A DNA stretch of 64,000 nucleotides, from the NCBI GenBank assembly GCA_032871835.1, contig CM065297.1:27041598-27105597 (forward strand). Direction: 5' to 3'. The notes under the pieces were generated by a model. That model saw only the letters and a list, made by a program, of their open reading frames with translations. It ran no database searches and was not told where the DNA came from. This DNA comes from Dipteronia dyeriana. Lineage: Eukaryota; Streptophyta; Magnoliopsida; Sapindales; Sapindaceae. Position 1 is the stretch's first letter; each line of letters opens with the position of its first letter. Shown one piece after another: positions 58,441-64,000 of this stretch. A program made the position numbers and the translations under genes.

Positions 58441-58554
58441 TGTTTTGACCAAAACTCTTACTTAGTAGCCGGACCTCATGCCTCAGTAAGCATAGAGTGT
58501 TCGCGTAAAACAGTGGAATCTTGATAATAACAAAGGTACAATTTCGTAGCCTCT

Positions 58555-58795
58555 TTAACTCGAGCAATTAAGTCCGATGGGTGCTTCAACACCTAATGCC
58601 CTAAGATCAACTTATCTAGGATCCATTGACCCAAAGCTCGCTACACGGGTTAAAGAGAAATCTTAAGGGAATTGTACTAATAAACATCTACAATCCGAGT
58701 AATTAAGCACGTAGGAGTGTTTCAACACTTAATGCCATAAAGCCAACTAACTGGTTTGAGAGTCATTGGCCTAAAGCTCGCTACATGTATTAAAG
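58555..58795. repeat. Two-copy tandem repeat, about 140 bp
   Basis: Copy 1 (CGAGCAATTAAG at about 58561) and copy 2 (CGAGTAATTAAG at about 58697) share TTCAACACCTAATGCC / TTCAACACTTAATGCC, CATTG.CC.AAAGCTCGCTACA and a TTAAAGA end. Confidence 0.8.
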
Positions 58796-59138
58796 ATGGA
58801 ATGTTTTTTTCAATTTTGTTATATTTTCTAGTTAAAAAAAGAGAAAAAAAAAAAAGAAAAGAAAAGAAGTAAAAGAAGAGAATAAAACTGCTGCCTAAGG
58901 AAGAAGCCCTTATGAGATTTAGGAATGAAAATGTTGTTTGATTTCAATTGAATCTCATAGTTATTGTGTTGATGTTTATTGAGCACAGTAAATTTTTAAT
59001 GATATTTCGACTGATGAATGGTTGTCAAAGGGTGAGAAAAGAGGTCTAGGAGAGTTTATCTATTTGGTAGTTTTTTAGATTTGAATTTGAGTTTTTACTA
59101 TTTTTGCTTTAGTTGCTAGGGACTAGCAATAAGATGGT
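58796..59138 (+). other. Non-coding sequence up to Athila-like 3' LTR
   Basis: Purine-rich run (58840-58880), then a TTGCTAGGGACTAGCAATAAG segment with a short inverted repeat (TTGCTAG/CTAGCAA) immediately before the polypurine tract GATGGTTGGGGGG (59133-59145). Confidence 0.5.
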
Positions 59139-60362
59139 TGGGGGGAACACTGAAATGAGTATGTTTACAAAGGGATAATATCATCATTTTACACTTCAAG
59201 TATGATTAATTCCCCAGTTTAGATATATTTTCGTTCGCTCGCTTAAATAATTGTGTTGTGCTGTAATTAGTGTATATTTCTTTATATTTCAGAGGTAATA
59301 TTGTCAATACAAAATAATAAAGAAGGCAAATGGTAAAACAAACATCATTTTCAAGCTCAGAATGTCAAAAATCCTAGAAATGCCACGAAAGACATTTTTG
59401 TAATTTTAACTATTCACTGTTCAGAGTTGACTTTCACGGTTCACAATTGACTTTCAATGTTCACTGATGATGTAGCGCATTCCTATTAGACAGAATTGTG
59501 AGTGCACCGTACACGCAACTGCGGAGAATCACATTCTAGAAGATTGATGACTTTATCTATTAACTGATGACGTGACACATTTCTGTTGGATCGAATTGTG
59601 AGTGCACCGTACACGTGACTGCAGGGAATCATATTCTAGAAGCTGGTGAACTATTTATTGTTGACTTTCACTGACATGTTACTATTCATTATTCACTATT
59701 CACTATTTACTAATGACGTGGTAAAATCTGGACGCTCTATAATAAATTCATTCGATGGTCAATTTTCATCTGTATTTTGTATAAATAGGGGATCTCCCCC
59801 CTAAATTAGACATCCTGAATCCAAATATGACCTTAGAATTGTGAAATTCTCTCTCTAATTTTCTTAAATTCTCAGTTTAAATAAAATAGTTATTTCATAA
59901 TTAAATTATGTCTGACTAATTTAATATAGCTGATGTCAAAGGTGATACTATTGGTACGAAAAATATAATTCAATTTTGGTAAGTTTATTATTTTTTTGCT
60001 TTCTCCCCTCTGATTTTTATGAAATTTTTGACTCACTGTAGACAGACATACGTTGTTTGGCACAATTGGTACTTTACCCATATCTATCAGTAGAATAGCA
60101 GGGGAGTGGAAATTCCCCCCTTAAAACTGGACTAAATATTAATAATTGGATCATATTTGAATTACCAACAATGAATCTCTTAGCCCTAGTTTTAATTTTA
60201 ATTGATTTACATTTTTATAACAAGCTTAGTAATTAATCTAGATAATTAATTCTACAAGGACAAGTGAACAACCTCCCAATGGTTCGACCCGATCTTACCG
60301 GTTAATTTATTACTTTGACACTCTTATACTTAGGAGTAGGAACATTTCTTTAGGACGTGTCA
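59139..60362 (+). repeat. Athila-like 3' LTR
   Basis: About 1.22 kb. Its left edge is uncertain by a few bases because the 5' LTR begins TGAAAAACACTG and here the polypurine tract runs straight into GGGAACACTG. It ends GGACGTGTCA, then AGGAC. It carries additional copies of CACTGTTCA/CACGGTTCA relative to the 5' LTR. Confidence 0.85.
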
Positions 60363-60367
60363 AGGAC
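60363..60367. repeat. Athila-like target duplication, right
   Basis: AGGAC, one mismatch from GGGAC at 49130-49134. Confidence 0.75.
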
Positions 60368-61380
60368 CTTAACAAAAAGCTTTTGTTACAGGAGCCCACT
60401 ACATGCTTACTGTGGTAGACGGTTGTAGCAGAGCTACTCGAGCTTTTTTTACTTACATATAAGCACCAAACATTACAGACATTGAAAGCTTTCTTTCACT
60501 TGGTGAAAAACCAATTTAAGAAACAGGTTAAATGCATTAGGACAGATAATTAGGAATTATGCATCACAAGAGCTGTGTTTATACTCCTCAACAAAATAGG
60601 ATTGTCGAACGGAAGCATAAACATCTCTTGCTATTAGCTAGAGCTTTGATGTTTCACGCAAATATGCCTATAAAATTCCGGGGTCATACTCTTTTAATGG
60701 CAATTTATATTATAAATTGGTTACCTACTATCCCTTTAGATTGGAAAACAACTTATGAAATATTGCATAATAGAAAACCAGATTGTAGTTTGGTTAGGTG
60801 TTTTGGTTGCTTATGCTATGCAACTAACACTAAGCCACATAAGGATAAGTTTGAAGTTAGGGCATATAAGTGTGTTTTTGTAGGTTTTGCCTCAGGTCAG
60901 AAGGCATATAGGGTTTATGATTTGGATTCTCATCAGTTTTATACTTCTTGTGATGTGGTTTTTCATGAAAATGTGTTTTCTTTTACAAATGTCACACATG
61001 ATAGTAGTGAAGTATCCTTACCTATTCCTTTTCATGATCCTTTTATCTTTGACTCTGATCATTTGCAGTCCACTCCTTTAAACCAGATTGTTGATAATGT
61101 TACTGATCCTCCTACCTTCTCTTCTTCTACTGTTATTGAATCTACCCATACTGATATTAATTCAAATCCTTTACAGCCTTTGAATTCCATTCAATCTTCA
61201 CCTAAACAACCTAATTCAACTTTAGCTTCAGATATTTCCATTCCTACATTAAGACATAACACTAGACAAAAATTCAAACGAGCATGGATGAATGATTTCG
61301 TATCAAATGTGGTTTCTCCTTCGAATATAGTTACATCCCCAGGTTCTTTTCCTTACCATAATCATATTATCAAGTAAACA
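60368..61380 (+). pseudogene. Copia-4 integrase (broken)
   Basis: Resumes the integrase core with GAHYMLTVVDGCSRATRAFF (first Asp), then a degenerate stretch to 60558. The frame 60559-61377 has VYTPQQNRIVERKHKHLL (Glu), AIYIINWLPTIPLDWKTTYE, RCFGCLCYATNTKPHKDKFE and CVFVGFASGQKAYRVYDLDS, ending in a Ser/Pro/Thr-rich linker. 272 codons are open here, long for this window. Confidence 0.88.
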
Positions 61381-62882
61381 AAAATGAAAAATGGGTTGAG
61401 GCTATGAACAAAGAGTTACAGGTTCTAGAATCAAATAACATATGGGAGTTAGTTCCTCTGCCACATGGAAAGAAGGCCATTGGATCGAAGTGGGTTTATA
61501 GAGTAAAGTATTTGCTAGATGGTACCATTTATATAAAGCAAGGTTGGTAGCAAAAGGCTACCATCAAATTGACAGAGTTGACTATAAGGACAGTTTTTCT
61601 CTAATAGCCAAGCTTGTTACAGTGAGGATATTTTTGGTTGTTGCTACTGTAAAAAATTAGGCCTTATATCAATTAGATATTCATAATGCTTTTTTACATG
61701 GTTATCTTAATAAAGAAGTTTTTAAGCAGCCTTCACAAGGTTATATCAAAGCAAAATCTCATGAAGTTAGTTTGTTGAAGAGGTCTCTGTATGGTTTGAA
61801 GCAGGCTTCTCGCCAATGGAATGTTGAGTTTTGTGCTAAAATTCAGGCTTATGGATTTACACAGAGTGCGCATGACCATTATTTGTTTACCAAGAACACA
61901 TCAAATTCTTTCTTAGCTTTGTTAGTGTACGTTGATGATGTCCTGGTCACTGGCACTCATGAAAGTGAAATTAAAAGGGTGAAGCAATTTCTACATGATA
62001 CTTTTACTATCAAGGATATGGGATTTGCTAAGCATTTTTTAGGCCTTGAGATTGCAAGAGGGGTCAAGTGGCACTTTTGTTAACCAAAGGAAAGGAAGTA
62101 TGTGTTAGATATTTTGCAAGATGTTGGTCTTCTTGGAGTGAAACCTACTGTTACACCATTGCCAAATGGGCAAAGTTTTCTTCCAATGTTATTCCTTTGG
62201 ATGAACCAAAGAAATATCGAAGCCTTGTTGGCAGGTTACTCTATCTCAACTTAACTAGACCCAATATTACTCATGTTGTTCAACAGCTTAGCCAATATGT
62301 TTAGTCTCCTACCAATGCTCATTGGGAGGTAGCTCTTCATGTACTCAAATACCTCAAGGGAGCCCTTTCCAGAGGTTTATTCTTTCCATTAAACAATGAC
62401 TTTTCTCTTGAAGCCTACTGTGATGCAGACTGGGTAGCTTGTAAAGAGACTAGGCGATCACTCACTTGCTATTGTGTATTCTGGGTTCTTCGTTGATTTC
62501 TTGGAAAACCAAGAAACAATCCATTTCCAGCAGATCTTCAGCGGAGGCGGAATATCATAGTTTGGCTACTACCATTTATGAGCTACAGTGGATCAGTTAC
62601 ATCTTACAAGAATTTCGACTCAGTTTTCCTTTGCCAATTCCACTTTGGTGCTACAATTTAGCAACTTTGCATGTTACTGCTAATCCAGTTTTCCATAAGC
62701 ACATTAAGCACCTGGAAATTGATTGCCGCTTGGTGCGTGACAAGTATAAAGCTAGTTTTGTTCTTCCTAAACACATCTCTACAAAGTTCCAGCTTGCAGA
62801 TGTGTTTACTATAAGTCTTGATGGCCCTCGGTTTCATTCTATTGTTTACAAGTTGGGCTTGGTTGATTTTCATCAATCCTAA
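61381..62882 (+). pseudogene. Copia-4 RT and RNase H (broken)
   Basis: [42 protein letters not shown] (frameshift near 61530), LYQLDIHNAFLHGYLNKEVF (catalytic Asp), SLYGLKQASRQWNVEF and LALLVYVDDVLVTGTHESE (YVDD). After a frameshift near 62070, [14 protein letters not shown], and RNase H SWKTKKQSISSRSSAEAEYH followed by ADVFTISLDGPRFH. The final stop is at 62880-62882, followed by the polypurine tract GAGTGGGGGA (62893-62902). Confidence 0.9.
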
Positions 62883-62902
62883 GCTCTAACTTGAGTGGGG
62901 GA

Positions 62903-63137
62903 TGTATAGATTTATGTATATTTAATTTATAGTTTGTTTAGTTTGTTTGTGGCAGTTAGTCTGTTGTACAAGTTAGTTTGTTTGTTAGATTAGTTAAGTT
63001 GGAGTTTGCTACGTGGCACCTCTATATTGGTTTGATTATTGTAAAAATAGTCATCATACATATTGTAAAGTCAACGTTGCAAAATACGGAGAATTTTTTC
63101 TTTATCTTCTGGTTTTCTTCTTCTCTTGAATTTTACA
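62903..63137 (+). repeat. Copia-4 3' LTR
   Basis: 235 bp, TGTATAGATTTATG...GAATTTTACA, partner of 37105-37334; then GAGGG. Confidence 0.92.
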
Positions 63138-63146
63138 GAGGGAGAG
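63138..63146 (+). promoter_or_regulatory. Copia-3 polypurine tract with copia-4 target duplication
   Basis: GAGGGAGAG directly before the copia-3 3' LTR. Its first five bases are the right copy of the copia-4 target duplication. Confidence 0.8.
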
Positions 63147-63845
63147 TGTGGAATCAGATCTTTGGATCTCTTATTTTAGTTAAGTTTTCTTTCTTTGATT
63201 AAGTTTTAGTTTAGGAAAATTTTGATTTACTAGACTCTTGATTTGTTAGAGCATCTCCAATGCAAAAGTGGCTTGCATATGAATTATTGTTGACATGGCA
63301 ACAATGTCAAGAGACTTGCTTCTTATGTGGCATAAACATGGACTTGATAGACGATCAATTTAAAATTGGTCTCCAATGCTTATGTTTAAAACACATCTTG
63401 TTTTAATGACGTGTCCAATTTTATTTCCTATTTGCTTTTTTATTTTATTTCCTTATAAAAAATAAATGAAAAATTAATGTCAATTATAAATGTTTGCTGA
63501 GTCAACCTAAAAAAGGTTGTGCAATAGACAGTCTAAAAGTGGATGGTCATGTTGACAATGTCTAATATTTTTTTACCACGTCTGTTTGAGGTTGAATATA
63601 CACGGTTGCATTGGAGAAATTTTTTTAACCGAATGTCTATTAATCCTACGTGGTATCTTTTTTTTTCACAAGTCACGTTTGCATTGGAGATGCTCTTAAG
63701 ATCATTATTTTTTTTCCTTTTGTTTCTCCTAGAATCAAGGAGAATTAATGATAGATTTGCATTCATTCTTCTCTTATAAATATATTGCATTCAGCTTTCT
63801 TTAGAATCAAGTTAATAAAAAAAGATGTTTCTTTCTCTTTCTTCG
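63147..63845 (+). repeat. Copia-3 3' LTR, interrupted by a MITE
   Basis: 63147-63248 and 63699-63845 align with the 5' LTR at 32404-32655. It ends CTTCG where the 5' copy ends CTTCA, then AAGTC. Confidence 0.88.
63249..63695. mobile_element. Harbinger/Tourist-like MITE, 447 bp
   Basis: Terminal inverted repeats GAGCATCTCCAATGCAAA at both ends match perfectly and are flanked by TTA target duplications (63246-63248 and 63696-63698). A second, inner pair of inverted motifs (TCTCCAATGC near 63371 and GCATTGGAGA near 63609) is present. There is no transposase. TTA duplication and size suggest PIF/Harbinger. Confidence 0.88.
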
Positions 63846-64000
63846 AAGTCCTTGCTAATTTTGAAGTCAAAACCATTTCATAATCGCAATTCAGTCGACT
63901 GTAAACTAATGATTTCACAATCACAATTCAATCGAGATGTTTACAAAATTAGGATAATTAGATTCTGTAATCTTTGTGGCAATCTATTTGTTATGTTTTT
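63846..64000. other. Host flank after copia-3
   Basis: Begins with the AAGTC duplication. It is the continuation of the methyltransferase 3' flank. CACAATCACAATTCAATCGA resembles CATAATCGCAATTCAGTCGA nearby (a short direct repeat). No gene is seen. Confidence 0.5.

Larger units (their letters stand above)
49135..60362 (+). mobile_element. Athila-like Ty3/gypsy element with two extra ORFs
   Basis: LTRs 49135-50298 and about 59139-60362; the primer site is complementary to Asp tRNA. The order gag, protease, RT, RNase H, integrase defines Ty3/gypsy. Protease (ILGRPSLATANAFINSMNG), RT (PISYSRWVSPTQIVLKK) and the primer site point to the Athila branch. Downstream of integrase lie an unknown 173-codon ORF and a LOG-like pseudogene, in the place where Athila elements often hold an extra (envelope-like) frame. 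All pol frames are broken. Confidence 0.9.
37105..63137 (+). mobile_element. Copia-4: Ty1/copia element, split twice
   Basis: LTRs 37105-37334 and 62903-63137 are flanked by a perfect GAGGG duplication. The coding region reads 37419-38830, then 48587-49134, then 60368-62882. The first gap is copia-2 (duplication GTTCA) and the second is the Athila-like element (GGGAC/AGGAC). Removing them leaves about 5.0 kb with continuous domain order gag, protease, integrase, RT, RNase H. Confidence 0.93.
32404..63845 (+). mobile_element. Copia-3: Ty1/copia element holding the right-hand nest
   Basis: Short LTRs (32404-32655 and 63147-63845, the latter enlarged by a MITE) are flanked by a perfect AAGTC duplication at 32399-32403 and 63846-63850. 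The primer site follows the 5' LTR and a polypurine tract precedes the 3' LTR. Gag, protease, integrase, RT and RNase H are on the plus strand at 32701-37104. Copia-4 interrupts the polypurine tract. With inserts removed the element is about 5 kb, normal for short-LTR copia lineages. Confidence 0.92.

Noticed and set aside
58039..58567. Asn-, Ser-, Ile- or Tyr-rich frames on both strands
   Set aside because: Translations of (AAT)n/(ATT)n repeats.
1..64000. CRISPR arrays, bacterial operons, rRNA or tRNA genes
   Set aside because: No regularly spaced short repeats with unique spacers, no bacterial-type gene spacing, and no rRNA or tRNA gene seen. tRNA-like matches are only retroelement primer sites.

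Overview
The window is nuclear DNA from a flowering plant, most likely a eudicot. It is AT-rich, has two intron-containing plant genes, and is otherwise almost entirely Class I and Class II transposable elements with plant-type tRNA primer sites. The species cannot be named from sequence alone. About nine tenths of the window is transposon.

Layout. 1-26 is the tail of a copia LTR cut by the window edge. 27-1070 ends like a gypsy LTR and runs into AAT/ATT microsatellites (1071-1532). A three-exon gene for a UPF0426-type small chloroplast protein lies at 2307-3524. From 4444 to 28962 there is a Mutator-like DNA transposon (MULE) with 71-bp terminal inverted repeats and a perfect 10-bp target duplication. 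Its transposase is split inside the SWIM zinc finger by a minus-strand Ty1/copia element (copia-1, 5856-25025). Copia-1 is itself split just beside its primer site by a plus-strand Tat-type Ty3/gypsy element (13663-22883, target duplication AAAAT). The Tat element has lost reverse transcriptase, RNase H and most of integrase, but keeps gag, protease, a 91-bp tandem array and a long intron-bearing antisense ORF.

A five-exon METTL21-like methyltransferase gene lies at 30269-32255. About 150 bp past its stop codon a second nest begins (32404-63845): copia-3 contains copia-4 (37105-63137), which was hit twice, by minus-strand copia-2 (38831-48581) and by an Athila-like Ty3/gypsy element (49135-60362). 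A 447-bp TTA-flanked MITE sits in the 3' LTR of copia-3. Removing nested inserts gives normal sizes: MULE about 5.3 kb, copia-1 about 9.9 kb, copia-3 and copia-4 about 5 kb each.

Most notable. The Athila-like element carries two extra plus-strand reading frames between integrase and its 3' LTR. One is a 173-codon ORF of unknown function with a Cys cluster. The other is an intronless, full-length but nonsense-mutated copy of a LONELY GUY (LOG) cytokinin-activating phosphoribohydrolase. All retroelement coding regions are broken by stops or frameshifts. The only genes that look intact are the two host genes.
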